In this document: positions 1-8,042 of the stretch, one piece after another
How the letters are laid out: the number at the start of each line of letters is the position of its first letter
Numbering within the stretch: position 1 is the first letter of the stretch
Assembly (NCBI RefSeq): GCF_026341775.1
Contig: NZ_JAPEOB010000003.1
Coordinates: 744,001 to 808,000 of the forward strand
Length of the DNA stretch: 64,000 nucleotides
Source: Streptomyces sp. NBC_00654
GTDB lineage: Bacteria > Actinomycetota > Actinomycetes > Streptomycetales > Streptomycetaceae
Direction of reading: 5' to 3'
Notes under the pieces: generated by a model
Seen by the model: only the letters and a program-made list of their open reading frames with translations
Told to the model about the DNA's origin: nothing
Databases searched by the model: none
Program-made: the position numbers and the translations under genes

Positions 1-212
1 ACCCGCCCGGAACACGACGCAGGCCAGCCGAGACAACGGTTCCCGCCACCGTTCCGCGTCTTCCTCGCGGCCACCGCCCGCTGGGACAGACCCGTAACCC
101 GGCGCACCTTGACCACAACCGGCGGCATACCGTCCTCACCCGGCCGCGCCCCCGGCACACGCGATGGGCCGACTCACCGCGTACGCGGAGCTCCTGGTGC
201 TGGAATGACCCC

Positions 213-1169
213 ATGCCCGACACACCGTCCCACCCCCGTTCGCCCGCGGCCCCCGGCGCCGGCGCCGCACACGACACCGACCTGATCGTCGTCGGAGGCG
301 GCCCGGCAGGCTGTGCCGCCGCGCGTATGGCGGCCAGTGTCGGCATGCGCTCGGTCCTGGTCGAGCCGGACACCCTGTGCCGCAACCTCTACCGTGTCAC
401 CGCCCTGAACAACGTCCTCGGCGGCTACACCAGCGGCCCCGCGCTCGCCGAGGCCATCACCGCGGAGCTGAAGAGCACGCGGCTGTGCCGTCAGGAACTC
501 GGCCGTCATGTCGTCGAACTCCGCGCGGACGACGACCACATCGCCGTCACCCTGGACACGGGTGCCCGCCTCACCGCTCCGTACGCCGTCGTCGCCACCG
601 GCGTCGGCCCCCTCCAGCCCCGCGACGTCTCCTGGATCACCGCTCCAGGCAGCCTCACCCTGCCCCCGCTCTGGCAGGCGGGCGCGGACGACGCCGAGGG
701 ACGTACCCTCCTCGTCCTCGGCGGCGACCGTCCGATCGGCACGTTTCTGCGCGCCCATCCGGCCACCGGCACCCGCCTGCTCGTGGCGTACCCGGACACC
801 GACGCGTACAAGACCGAGGAGATCCGCGACGATCCCCGGGTCACGCTCCTGCCCGTCGCACACCTGACCCTGACTCCCTCCGAAGGCGCCTCGGTGACGG
901 CGGAGGCGGTGAGCGGGGGCGGGGAGCGGCGGACGGTCACGGCGGACGCCGCCTACCTGAGCCTCGGAAGCGCGCCCACCGCCCCGCACGGTGACCTCAT
1001 GCGCGGTGCGGACGGTTACTGCCCACCGACCGGCCAGCACCCCCGCGTCCTCGTCGCCGGTGACCTGCGCTCCGCCCGCTTCCAGCGGATCATGACCGCC
1101 CTGGGCTCGGGCGGCGAGGCCGCGCTGCACGCCTACTACGCCGCGCGGGAGTTGCCCGCCGGGGACTGA
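213..1169 (+). CDS. FAD/NAD(P)-dependent oxidoreductase, thioredoxin-reductase-like
   Basis: A 318-residue flavoprotein. Residues about 23-45 carry a dinucleotide-binding GxGxxG motif (VVGGGPAGCAAA) followed by the beta strand ending in a glutamate (VLVEPD). The C-terminal GD motif of FAD enzymes is visible in VLVAGDLRSARFQ. Length and order match the thioredoxin reductase fold. I see no CxxC redox pair in the central region, so it is probably not a true thioredoxin reductase. Cytoplasmic; substrate unknown. It converges with the drug exporter downstream across a strong hairpin. Confidence 0.85.
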   Translation: MPDTPSHPRSPAAPGAGAAHDTDLIVVGGGPAGCAAARMAASVGMRSVLVEPDTLCRNLYRVTALNNVLGGYTSGPALAEAITAELKSTRLCRQELGRHVVELRADDDHIAVTLDTGARLTAPYAVVATGVGPLQPRDVSWITAPGSLTLPPLWQAGADDAEGRTLLVLGGDRPIGTFLRAHPATGTRLLVAYPDTDAYKTEEIRDDPRVTLLPVAHLTLTPSEGASVTAEAVSGGGERRTVTADAAYLSLGSAPTAPHGDLMRGADGYCPPTGQHPRVLVAGDLRSARFQRIMTALGSGGEAALHAYYAARELPAGD

Positions 1170-1188
1170 TCCGCACGACGCTCAGGGG

Positions 1189-1210
1189 GCGCCGGGCGGG
1201 TGCCCGGCGC
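1189..1210. terminator. bidirectional hairpin terminator
   Basis: A perfect 9-bp stem (GCGCCGGGC / GCCCGGCGC) with a GGGT loop lies between two convergent genes. There is no T-run, as is usual in Streptomyces. Confidence 0.6.
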
Positions 1211-1218
1211 CGGCCGCG

Positions 1219-2382
1219 CTACCCGGCCCTCACACTGTCCACCCGGACGAACGCCCGCCGCGCCCCGGCCGTGACCAGGGCGAGCAGCATCAGCGCGCCG
1301 CTCACCCAGACCGGCGCCCGGTAGCCGAATCCGGCGTCCAGGGCCAGGCCGCCCGCCCAGGGGCCCACCGTGGCGCCCAGGTTGAAGGCGGTGGTGGAGA
1401 AGGCGCCCGCGAGGGTCGGGGCGTCCGGGGCCTGGTCGAGGACACGGGTGATCAGGGCGGTGCCCGTACCGAAGGCGAGCATCCCCTGCACCAGGACCAG
1501 GGCGAGGACCGCCACCGGGCTGCCCGCCGTCAGGGCCAGGGCGCTCCAGCCGAGGGTGAGGGCGACCATGCCGGAGGCGATCAGGGCCGTGGGGCGGAGG
1601 TCGGCGAACCGGCCCGCCACGGTGACGCCGAGGAACGAGCCCACACCGAAGAGCGCGAGCGCGGCCGGGACCCATCCCGCGCTCAGCTCCGTCTCCCGGG
1701 TCAGGAGCGGTTCCAGGTACGAGAACGTGCAGAAGGTCGCCCCCTGGACCAGGGCCATCGTGAGCAGGGTGAGCCGCAGCCGGGGACGGGCCAGGACGCG
1801 CAACTCGGTGCGGACGGGTACGGGTTCGGCGTCGGGCCGTCCGCCCGGGATGCTGCGGAGGATCGCCAGGACGGCGGGTACGGAGACGAGGGCGACCGCC
1901 CAGAACGCCGACCGCCACCCCCACTGCTCCCCCAGCACCGCACCGGCCGGGACCCCGACCACGCAGGCGACCGTGACCCCGCCGACGACCACCGCCGCGG
2001 CACGGCCCTTGAGGTGGGCCGGGACCAGGGAGACGGCCGTCATCAGGGCCACCGCCCAGAAGCCCGCGTTGGCGAGGGCGCCGACGAAACGGGTAGCGAG
2101 GAGCACTCCGTAATTCGGGGTGAGCGCCCCCACGACATGTACGGCGACGAACACCGTGAGGAACAGCAGCAGGGCGCGGCGGCGGGGCCAGGAGCGGCTG
2201 AAGAGCGCCATGAGGGGCGATCCGACCACCATCCCGACCGCGAAGGACGAGGTCAGCAGACCGGCGGCGGACAGGGAGACGTTCAGGTCGTCGGCGATGC
2301 CCGAGACAAGCCCGGACAGCATGAACTCCGAGGTGCCCTGGGCGAAGACCGCGAGCCCGAGGACGTAGACAGCGAATGGCAT
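1219..2382 (-). CDS. MFS drug exporter, Cml/Cmx chloramphenicol-efflux family
   Basis: A 387-residue, 12-segment major facilitator. The N-terminus (MPFAVYVLGLAVFAQGTSEF) and the following GLLTSSFAVGMVVGSPLMA region are nearly those of the S. lividans Cml protein. The loop after TM2 has the PRRRALL charged motif of drug:H+ antiporters. The likely role is proton-driven export of chloramphenicol or a related inhibitor at the cytoplasmic membrane. A CAAGGGG sequence upstream of the ATG is a weak ribosome site. Related cml/cmr genes are inducible through leader peptides; the upstream region here shows no leader that I can support. Confidence 0.88.
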   Translation of the reverse strand: MPFAVYVLGLAVFAQGTSEFMLSGLVSGIADDLNVSLSAAGLLTSSFAVGMVVGSPLMALFSRSWPRRRALLLFLTVFVAVHVVGALTPNYGVLLATRFVGALANAGFWAVALMTAVSLVPAHLKGRAAAVVVGGVTVACVVGVPAGAVLGEQWGWRSAFWAVALVSVPAVLAILRSIPGGRPDAEPVPVRTELRVLARPRLRLTLLTMALVQGATFCTFSYLEPLLTRETELSAGWVPAALALFGVGSFLGVTVAGRFADLRPTALIASGMVALTLGWSALALTAGSPVAVLALVLVQGMLAFGTGTALITRVLDQAPDAPTLAGAFSTTAFNLGATVGPWAGGLALDAGFGYRAPVWVSGALMLLALVTAGARRAFVRVDSVRAG

Positions 2383-2817
2383 GGGAGCGAGAACCCCTTG
2401 GACGGAACCGTCAGTGGACCGGACAGATCTGTGTGCGGGGATACGGGCCCACGCCCCGTCGTGCGCGCCGGAGCGGATCCGGCGGGCGGCGACATGGCGA
2501 CGCGGAAGAATGCCCTGCTGATCGCGGGGGCATGACTCGGTGGACCGCGCTCAGGCGCGCGTGACCGAGGGGAGAACGGCCCGTACCCGCGGTGATCCGG
2601 CGGCGACGGAGCCGTACGAGGAGATGCCCGTGACCCTGTGGGTCACCCGGCGTCGGTCAGTACCGGCTCGGCCACCGGCGCACCGGTGGCCTCGGTCTGT
2701 CGGACTCGGGGCTGGACATGGGGGCGACCCTATCCGGCCGGGCGGCCCCGGTGCCAGCGGTTTACGACGGACTGCCGCCCGCGAGAACTTTCCTACCGGC
2801 GGCGTTACTTTTTGGGT
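2383..2817. other. intergenic region between exporter and antitoxin
   Basis: This 435-bp stretch separates divergent genes. It holds a short palindrome, GACGGAACCGTC (2401-2412), just upstream of the exporter start, which could be an operator for it. No open frame has both a convincing start and codon bias. The GTTACTTTTTGGGT just before the antitoxin gene is the only AT-rich stretch. Confidence 0.4.
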
Positions 2818-3060
2818 ATGAGCAGCCATGCAGCCCACCCCGTACCCGAGCGGGCCGGTAAGAGATCCGTCTCGCTGGCACAGTCGTTGATCAACGAAGT
2901 TGAGGAGCGGACCGGGAAGAACGCCTTCTCCTCCGTCGTGGCCGAAGCTCTGGAGCAGTGGCTCGCCTCGGCCAAGCTCCGCGAGGTCGTCGCAGCCGAC
3001 CGCAAGGAATTCGGCCCCGTCTCCGACGAAGCACGGCGACAGGCGGAACAGGAGTGGTGA
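2818..3060 (+). CDS. antitoxin-like small protein (VapB type)
   Basis: An 80-residue, charged, helix-rich protein. The segment RSVSLAQSLINEVEERTGKN looks like the strand-helix start of a ribbon-helix-helix or VapB-type antitoxin. The C-terminal half is acidic, as expected for the part that wraps the toxin. It overlaps the next gene by four bases (GTGA), the usual arrangement for a type II module. There is no good ribosome site before the ATG and an AT-rich TTACTTTTTGGGT precedes it, so translation may be leaderless or weak. The partner appears damaged, leaving this as a probable orphan antitoxin. Confidence 0.65.
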   Translation: MSSHAAHPVPERAGKRSVSLAQSLINEVEERTGKNAFSSVVAEALEQWLASAKLREVVAADRKEFGPVSDEARRQAEQEW

Positions 3061-3308
3061 GCAAACGCCTCAAGATCAAGGCGAAGAGCGAGGGCACCCT
3101 GGTCCTGGACGCCCAGGGGCTTTCGCTGCACGTCGATGGCGACGAGGGGATGCGTGCGCGCCTCGTGGACGCACTCGTGGTCGCCACAGCCGCTCTCTGC
3201 ACACCCCCGGTGCTGCTCGTCACCTCCGACAGGTCGCACGTCCCGGCCCTGTGCAAAGCTGCCGAGGAACTTCCCGGCTCACCGAAGGTGAAGATCGTCA
3301 ACGTCTGA
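3057..3308 (+). pseudogene. PIN-domain (VapC-like) toxin with probable internal deletion
   Basis: The 83-residue frame begins with the N-terminus typical of Streptomyces PIN proteins (KAKSEGTLVLDAQGLS, first catalytic Asp) and ends with their C-terminal block (DALVVATA...LLVTSDRSHV...VKIVNV). Family members are about 140-150 residues. The middle 60 or so residues, which hold the other acidic ligands, are missing without a frameshift. The reading frame is open, but an active nuclease is unlikely. It starts at a GTG overlapping the antitoxin stop; a second GTG three bases upstream is equally possible. Alternative: a short natural variant acting only as an antitoxin partner. Confidence 0.6.
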
Positions 3309-3352
3309 GCGTTCAGCCGGCGTACGCCCGGCACAGGGCCGCCCGGCCGTGT

Positions 3353-3417
3353 GCCGGGCGGGCGGCCCTGTGCTGCCGGGCGGGCGGCCCTGTGCTGCCG
3401 GGCGGGCGGCCCTGCCT
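3353..3417. repeat. 22-bp tandem repeat, about three copies, at a convergent gene end
   Basis: Units of 22 bp (GCCGGGCGGGCGGCCCTGTGCT) begin at 3353, 3375 and 3397, the last diverging after about 18 bases. Each unit can pair with the inverse copy at 3331-3346, so the array probably also serves as a transcription terminator between the PIN gene and the reductase gene. Confidence 0.7.
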
Positions 3418-3419
3418 GC

Positions 3420-4703
3420 TCAGGCCTTCGGGGCGACCTTGGACAGGCCGTTGATGATGCGGTCCATCGCGTCGCCGCCCGTGGGGTCGGTGAGGTTGGC
3501 GAGCATCTTCAGGGTGAACTTCATCAGGAGCGGGTGCGTGAGACCGCGCTGTGTGGCGATCTTCATGACCTTCGGGTTGCCGATCATCTTCACGAAGGCG
3601 CGGCCCAGCGTGTAGTAACCGCCGTAGGTCTCCTTGAGCACCTTCGGGTAGTTGTGCAGGGCCAGTTCGCGCTGCGCCGGGGTGGCGCGGGCGTGGGCCT
3701 GGACGATGACGTCGGCGGCGAGCTGGCCCGACTCCATGGCGTACGCGATGCCCTCGCCGTTGAACGGGTTGACCATGCCGCCCGCGTCACCGACGAGCAG
3801 CAGACCCTTGGTGTAGTGCGGCTGGCGGTTGAAGGCCATCGGGAGCGCGGCGCCCCGGATCGGGGCCGTCATGTTCTCCGGGGTGTAGCCCCAGTCCTCC
3901 GGCATGGACGCGCACCACGCCTTGAGGACCTCGCGCCAGTCCAGCTCCTTGAAGGCGGAGGAGGAGTTGAGGATGCCGAGGCCGACGTTGGACGTGCCGT
4001 CGCCCATGCCGAAGATCCAGCCGTAGCCGGGGAGCAGCCGGTCCTCGGCGCCGCGCCGGTCCCACAGCTCCAGCCAGGACTCCAGGTAGTCGTCGTCGTG
4101 GCGGGGCGAGGTGAAGTACGTACGGACCGCGACGCCCATCGGGCGGTCCTCGCGGCGGTGCAGGCCCATCGCGAGGGAGAGCCGGGTGGAGTTGCCGTCG
4201 GCGGCGACGACGAGCGGGGCGTGGAAGGTGACCGGTGTCTTCTCCTCGCCGAGCTTGGCGTTGACTCCGGTGATGCGGCCGGTGCGCTCGTCGATGACGG
4301 GCGCGCCGACGTTGCAGCGCTCGTACAGCCGGGCGCCCGCCTTCTGCGCCTGACGGGCCAGCTGCTCGTCGAAGTCGTCGCGCTTGCGGACCAGGCCGTA
4401 GTCCGGGTACGAGGCGAGGTCGGGCCAGTCCAGCTGGAGCCGGACGCCGCCGCCGATGATGCGCAGGCCCTTGTTGCGCAGCCAGCCGGCCTCTTCGGAG
4501 ATGTCGATGCCCATGGAGACGAGCTGCTTGGTCGCGCGCGGCGTGAGGCCGTCGCCGCAGACCTTCTCCCGGGGGAAGGCCGTCTTCTCCAGGAGCAGGA
4601 CGTCCAGTCCGGACCTGGCGAGGTGGTAGGCGGTCGTGGAGCCGGCTGGGCCCGCTCCGACGACGATCACGTCCGCGCTGTGCTCGGAGAGGGGCTCGGT
4701 CAC
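3420..4703 (-). CDS. geranylgeranyl reductase family flavoprotein (MenJ-like)
   Basis: A 427-residue FAD enzyme. VIVVGAGPAGSTTAYHLA near the N-terminus binds the FAD ADP moiety, FPREKVCGDGLTPRA is the family motif with the conserved PxxKxCGxG, and LLLVGDAGGMVNPFNGEGI is the second FAD motif. Actinobacterial homologues reduce isoprenoid double bonds, and MenJ partly saturates the menaquinone side chain. Nearby MenG, MqnC and MqnA support a menaquinone role. A GTG at 4703, preceded by GGGAGA at good spacing, is preferred to the ATG 45 bases upstream, whose extra N-terminal residues look non-native. Probably membrane-associated. Confidence 0.85.
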   Translation of the reverse strand: MTEPLSEHSADVIVVGAGPAGSTTAYHLARSGLDVLLLEKTAFPREKVCGDGLTPRATKQLVSMGIDISEEAGWLRNKGLRIIGGGVRLQLDWPDLASYPDYGLVRKRDDFDEQLARQAQKAGARLYERCNVGAPVIDERTGRITGVNAKLGEEKTPVTFHAPLVVAADGNSTRLSLAMGLHRREDRPMGVAVRTYFTSPRHDDDYLESWLELWDRRGAEDRLLPGYGWIFGMGDGTSNVGLGILNSSSAFKELDWREVLKAWCASMPEDWGYTPENMTAPIRGAALPMAFNRQPHYTKGLLLVGDAGGMVNPFNGEGIAYAMESGQLAADVIVQAHARATPAQRELALHNYPKVLKETYGGYYTLGRAFVKMIGNPKVMKIATQRGLTHPLLMKFTLKMLANLTDPTGGDAMDRIINGLSKVAPKA

Positions 4704-4800
4704 GGTCGGATCTCCCGAAGACTCGAAATCGCGTGCCGCGCGGCACATGTCCCGTGCAGTCTATGGGGGCCTGCTGATCAACCTCCCGAAGGGCTCCCCG

Positions 4801-5319
4801 ATGTCGAACGCGCCTGTTCCGCACCCCGCCGTACACCTGCGAGTACCGACCGACGAGGACGCCCTGACCTGGCACCGGGTGTTCGACGATCCCGAAGTGA
4901 TGAAGTTCTTCGGGGGCCGCACGGCGGAGTTCTCGGTGTACGAGGAGCTGACCGCGCGGCAGCGGCGGCACGACGCGGAGCTGGGCTACTGCCTGTGGAC
5001 CGTGACCGATCAGGAGGACAGCGTCCTCGGGTTCACCGGCGCGCAGCCGTGGCCGCACACCACGTACGGCCCGGTGGGCGAGATAGAGATCGGCTGGCGG
5101 CTGGCCCGTGCGGCCTGGGGCCGGGGGTACGCCACCGCCGCCGCCCGCACCGCGCTGGAGCGGGTGCGGGCGGCCGGGGTGCGGGAGGTGGTCGCGATGG
5201 TCGACTCCCGTAACGCCCGGTCGGTCGCGGTGGCCGAACGGCTCGGGATGCGCCGGGCCGAGACCTACACGACCCCTCGGGCGGGACAGGTGGGGTGGTG
5301 CTTCCGGCTGGAGCTGTGA
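4801..5319 (+). CDS. GNAT family N-acetyltransferase (RimJ/RimL-like)
   Basis: A 172-residue single-domain acetyltransferase. It opens with VHLRVPTDEDALTWHRVFDDPEV, typical of RimJ/RimL-type proteins that modify amino groups. The acetyl-CoA binding loop is GWRLARAAWGRGYATAAAR (Q/RxxGxG/A type), followed by VDSRNARSVAVAERLGM, the hallmark last helix. The acceptor substrate is not predictable. It is transcribed divergently from the reductase and converges on menG. Confidence 0.85.
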   Translation: MSNAPVPHPAVHLRVPTDEDALTWHRVFDDPEVMKFFGGRTAEFSVYEELTARQRRHDAELGYCLWTVTDQEDSVLGFTGAQPWPHTTYGPVGEIEIGWRLARAAWGRGYATAAARTALERVRAAGVREVVAMVDSRNARSVAVAERLGMRRAETYTTPRAGQVGWCFRLEL

Positions 5320-5376
5320 GCCGGGGGCGGTTGCCGCCTCAGGCGCGAGCCGGGGGCGGTTGCCGCCTCAGGCGCG
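5319..5376. repeat. perfect 29-bp tandem duplication at the end of menG
   Basis: Two identical 29-bp units (5319-5347 and 5348-5376) lie back to back. The right copy contains the last codons and stop of menG; the left copy repeats them outside the gene. It is a recent local duplication with no effect on the reading frame. Confidence 0.85.
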
Positions 5377-6060
5377 TACGCCCCGGTGCAGGGCCACCAC
5401 TCCGCCGGTGAGATTGCGCCAGGCCACCTTCGACCAGCCGGCGTCCTGGAGCCGGGAGGCGAGACCGGCCTGATCGGGCCAGGCGCGGATCGACTCGGCG
5501 AGGTAGACGTACGCGTCGGGGTTGGAGGACACCGCGCGGGCGGCGGACGGCAGCGCCCGCATCAGGTATTCGATGTAGACCGTGCGGAACGGCGTCCAGG
5601 TCGGCTGGGAGAACTCGCAGATGACGACCCGGCCGCCGGGCTTGGTCACCCGGTACAGCTCGCGCAGCGCGGCATCGGTGTCCTGGATGTTGCGCAGCCC
5701 GAAGGAGATCGTGACGGCGTCGAACGTCTCGTCCTTGAACGGAAGCTTCGTCCCGTCCCCGGCGGTGAACGGCATCCACGGGTGCCGTTCCTTGCCGACC
5801 CTGAGCATGCCGAGCGAGAAGTCGCAGGGCACCACATAGGCGCCCGCCTGTGCGAAGGGCTGCGAGGAGGTGGCGGTACCGGCGGCCAGGTCCAGGATCT
5901 TCTGGGCCGGCCGGGCGTCCACCGCCTTGGCGACCTCCTTGCGCCAGAGCCTGGCCTGTCCGAGTGAGATCACATCGTTGGTCAGGTCATAGCGTCTGGC
6001 CACGTCGTCGAACATCGAGGCGACTTCGTGCGGCTGCTTTTCCAGGGAGGCTCGGGTCAC
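5368..6060 (-). CDS. menG: demethylmenaquinone methyltransferase
   Basis: A 230-residue class I SAM methyltransferase of the UbiE/MenG family, which methylates demethylmenaquinone in the last step of menaquinone synthesis. Visible motifs: [18 protein letters not shown] (UbiE signature 1), [11 protein letters not shown] (SAM motif I) and [35 protein letters not shown] (UbiE signature 2). The GTG at 6060 follows GGGAGG with almost no spacer; a TTG twelve bases upstream is the alternative. Its neighbours include the MenJ-like reductase and mqnC, which places it in the futalosine-pathway menaquinone region. Confidence 0.92.
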   Translation of the reverse strand: MTRASLEKQPHEVASMFDDVARRYDLTNDVISLGQARLWRKEVAKAVDARPAQKILDLAAGTATSSQPFAQAGAYVVPCDFSLGMLRVGKERHPWMPFTAGDGTKLPFKDETFDAVTISFGLRNIQDTDAALRELYRVTKPGGRVVICEFSQPTWTPFRTVYIEYLMRALPSAARAVSSNPDAYVYLAESIRAWPDQAGLASRLQDAGWSKVAWRNLTGGVVALHRGVRA

Positions 6061-6094
6061 CCTCCCATTCAAGCAGTCCGGCCGGAGCGGGCCG

Positions 6095-6754
6095 TCAGCG
6101 CCGCCGGTGGACCATCCGCCCGGCGAGCACCGTGACCACGCAGGACGCGGCGCCCACCTCGGCGAGGCCCGCCGCGTCCGGTACGTCGAAGACCGCGAAG
6201 TCCGCCCCGCGGCCCGGGGAGTCCAGGTGCGGCGCCGACAGCGCCTCGTCCAGCGGCTGCCCCGCCCGTGGGTCCAGCGGGTCCAGGGACGCCCGGCCCG
6301 GGGCCCCGCCCCCTCCGGAGCGCGTCCGCACCGCCAGGCCCGCCCGGTGCACGGCGTCCGCCACCGTGTCCCGGGTCAGCGGGCCCGCGACGGCGACGGT
6401 GCCGTGGGCCAGCATCCGCTGTACCCCGCGCCGGGCGCTCGCGCCCCAGCGGGTGTCCGTCATGCCGAGGGCGTCCAGCGCGGCGCCGGTGAGCGGCTCG
6501 GTGCCCAGGGCGTCGGCCTCGCGCGGGTCGGGGTGGTAGGTCCGCTCCAGCAGTTCGGGACCGTACGGGTTGAACAGTCCGGGCGTCAGCAGACCCGGCC
6601 AGCGGCGGACCCTGGCGGCCGGCCGGCCGGCGGCCAGCTCCTCGTACGGACCGGCGGCCACGATCAGGCGCCCCTCCACGAGGACGGCACCGCCGGGCAC
6701 GGGCTCGCGCCCGGGGCCCGGCAGCAGCAGGTCCGCGGTGTGGATCGTCAGCAA
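6095..6754 (-). CDS. degenerate amidohydrolase-like protein in the menaquinone operon
   Basis: A 219-residue protein with the N-terminal and C-terminal parts of the amidohydrolase composite fold: [14 protein letters not shown] and LTPGLFNP at the front, [11 protein letters not shown] and [10 protein letters not shown] at the back. Normal enzymes are about 400 residues and have an HxH metal site right after the PGL motif. Here the place reads [10 protein letters not shown], so both histidines and most of the barrel are missing. It is therefore unlikely to be a metal hydrolase. It starts at TTG, 16 bases behind the mqnC stop, so it is probably translationally coupled to mqnC. Function unknown. 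Confidence 0.7.
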   Translation of the reverse strand: MLTIHTADLLLPGPGREPVPGGAVLVEGRLIVAAGPYEELAAGRPAARVRRWPGLLTPGLFNPYGPELLERTYHPDPREADALGTEPLTGAALDALGMTDTRWGASARRGVQRMLAHGTVAVAGPLTRDTVADAVHRAGLAVRTRSGGGGAPGRASLDPLDPRAGQPLDEALSAPHLDSPGRGADFAVFDVPDAAGLAEVGAASCVVTVLAGRMVHRRR

Positions 6755-6770
6755 GGAAGCGCCCCGGGGC

Positions 6771-7970
6771 CTAGTTGGTGCTGAGGAGCTTCAGCTCCGG
6801 GTGGGCCGTGCCGCCCTCGATCGCGGTGGACGAGATGTGCGAGACGACGCGCTCGTCGACCGGGTCCATCGCCGGGTCGTCGTGCACGACGAGGTGCTCG
6901 TACGTCGTGGCGCGCTGGGCCGGGACGCGGTCCGCCTTGCGGATCAGGTCGATGATCTCCATGCGGTTGGAGCGGTGCTTGGCACCGGCCGAGGAGACGA
7001 CGTTCTCCTCCAGCATGATCGAGCCGAGGTCGTCGGCGCCGTAGTGCAGCGACAGCTGGCCGACCTCCTTGCCGGTGGTCAGCCAGGAGCCCTGGATGTG
7101 GGCGACGTTGTCCAGGAAGAGCCGGGCGATGGCGATCATCCGCAGGTACTCGAAGAGCGTGGCCTGCGTGCGGCCCTTCAGCTTGTTGTTCTCGGGCTGG
7201 TACGTGTACGGGATGAAGGCGCGGAAGCCGCCCGTACGGTCCTGGACGTCGCGGATCATGCGCAGGTGCTCGATGCGCTCGGCGTTGGTCTCGCCGGTGC
7301 CCATCAGCATGGTGGAGGTGGACTCGACCCCGAGGCCGTGGGCGATCTCCATGATCTCCAGCCAGCGCTCGCCGGACTCCTTGAGCGGGGCGATCGCGGT
7401 GCGCGGCCTGGCGGGCAGCAGCTCGGCGCCCGCGCCCGCGAAGGAGTCGAGACCGGCGGCGTGGATCCGCTGGATGGCCTCCTTCGCCGACACCTTGGAG
7501 ATCCGGGCCATGTGCTCGATCTCGGAGGCGCCCAGCGAGTGGATGACCAGCTGCGGGAACGCCTTCTTGATCGCGGAGAAGTGCTCCTCGTAGTACTCGA
7601 CGCCGTAGTCCGGGTGGTGGCCGCCCTGGAACATGATCTGCGTGCCGCCCAGCTCCACGGTCTCCGCGCAGCGGCGCAGGATGTCGTCGAGGTCGCGGGA
7701 CCAGCCCTTGGCGGTGTCCTTGGGCGCGGCGTAGAAGGCGCAGAACTTGCAGGCCGTGACGCACACGTTGGTGTAGTTGATGTTGCGCTCGATGATGTAC
7801 GTCGCGATGTGCTCCGTACCCGCGTAACGGCGTCGGCGTACGGCGTCGGCGGCCGCTCCCAGCGCGTGCAGGGGCGCCGACCGGTAGAGGTCGAGCGCTT
7901 CCTGAGGGGTGATCCGACCGCCTTCGGCGGCTCGGTCGAGGACGGGCTGAAGGTCGGCCTTCTCGGTCAC
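6771..7970 (-). CDS. mqnC: cyclic dehypoxanthinyl futalosine synthase
   Basis: A 399-residue radical SAM enzyme of the futalosine menaquinone pathway. It closes the ring of dehypoxanthinyl futalosine. The [4Fe-4S] motif is CVTACKFCAFY (CxxxCxxC) near residue 75; MFQGGHHPDYGVEYYEE and PYTYQPENNKLKG are family-specific blocks. The length is normal. The GTG start is preceded by AAAGGTGA at good spacing. A degenerate amidohydrolase gene follows and a Ser/Thr kinase gene precedes it, with mqnA beyond the kinase. Confidence 0.93.
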   Translation of the reverse strand: MTEKADLQPVLDRAAEGGRITPQEALDLYRSAPLHALGAAADAVRRRRYAGTEHIATYIIERNINYTNVCVTACKFCAFYAAPKDTAKGWSRDLDDILRRCAETVELGGTQIMFQGGHHPDYGVEYYEEHFSAIKKAFPQLVIHSLGASEIEHMARISKVSAKEAIQRIHAAGLDSFAGAGAELLPARPRTAIAPLKESGERWLEIMEIAHGLGVESTSTMLMGTGETNAERIEHLRMIRDVQDRTGGFRAFIPYTYQPENNKLKGRTQATLFEYLRMIAIARLFLDNVAHIQGSWLTTGKEVGQLSLHYGADDLGSIMLEENVVSSAGAKHRSNRMEIIDLIRKADRVPAQRATTYEHLVVHDDPAMDPVDERVVSHISSTAIEGGTAHPELKLLSTN

Positions 7971-8042
7971 CGGGCTGTCACCTTTCGGCGGTTTTTCTAC
8001 GGATCCACGGACCGATCCAGCGTACGCCAGCCCGTGGTGCCA

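Noticed and set aside
1..212. A gene tail at the left edge.
   Set aside because: The only plus-strand frame ending near 208 is interrupted by a stop at 110-112 and shows no recognisable sequence.
2401..2417. GACGGAACCGTC near the exporter start as another copy of the catabolic regulon palindrome.
   Set aside because: Its centre is even (5-2-5) and its left flank differs, so it does not align with the 6-3-6 motif.
2494..2535. A plus-strand mini-frame MATRKNALLIAGA upstream of the chloramphenicol exporter, resembling inducible leader peptides (KNA motif).
   Set aside because: It is on the strand opposite to the exporter gene and has no ribosome site, so it cannot act as its attenuation leader.
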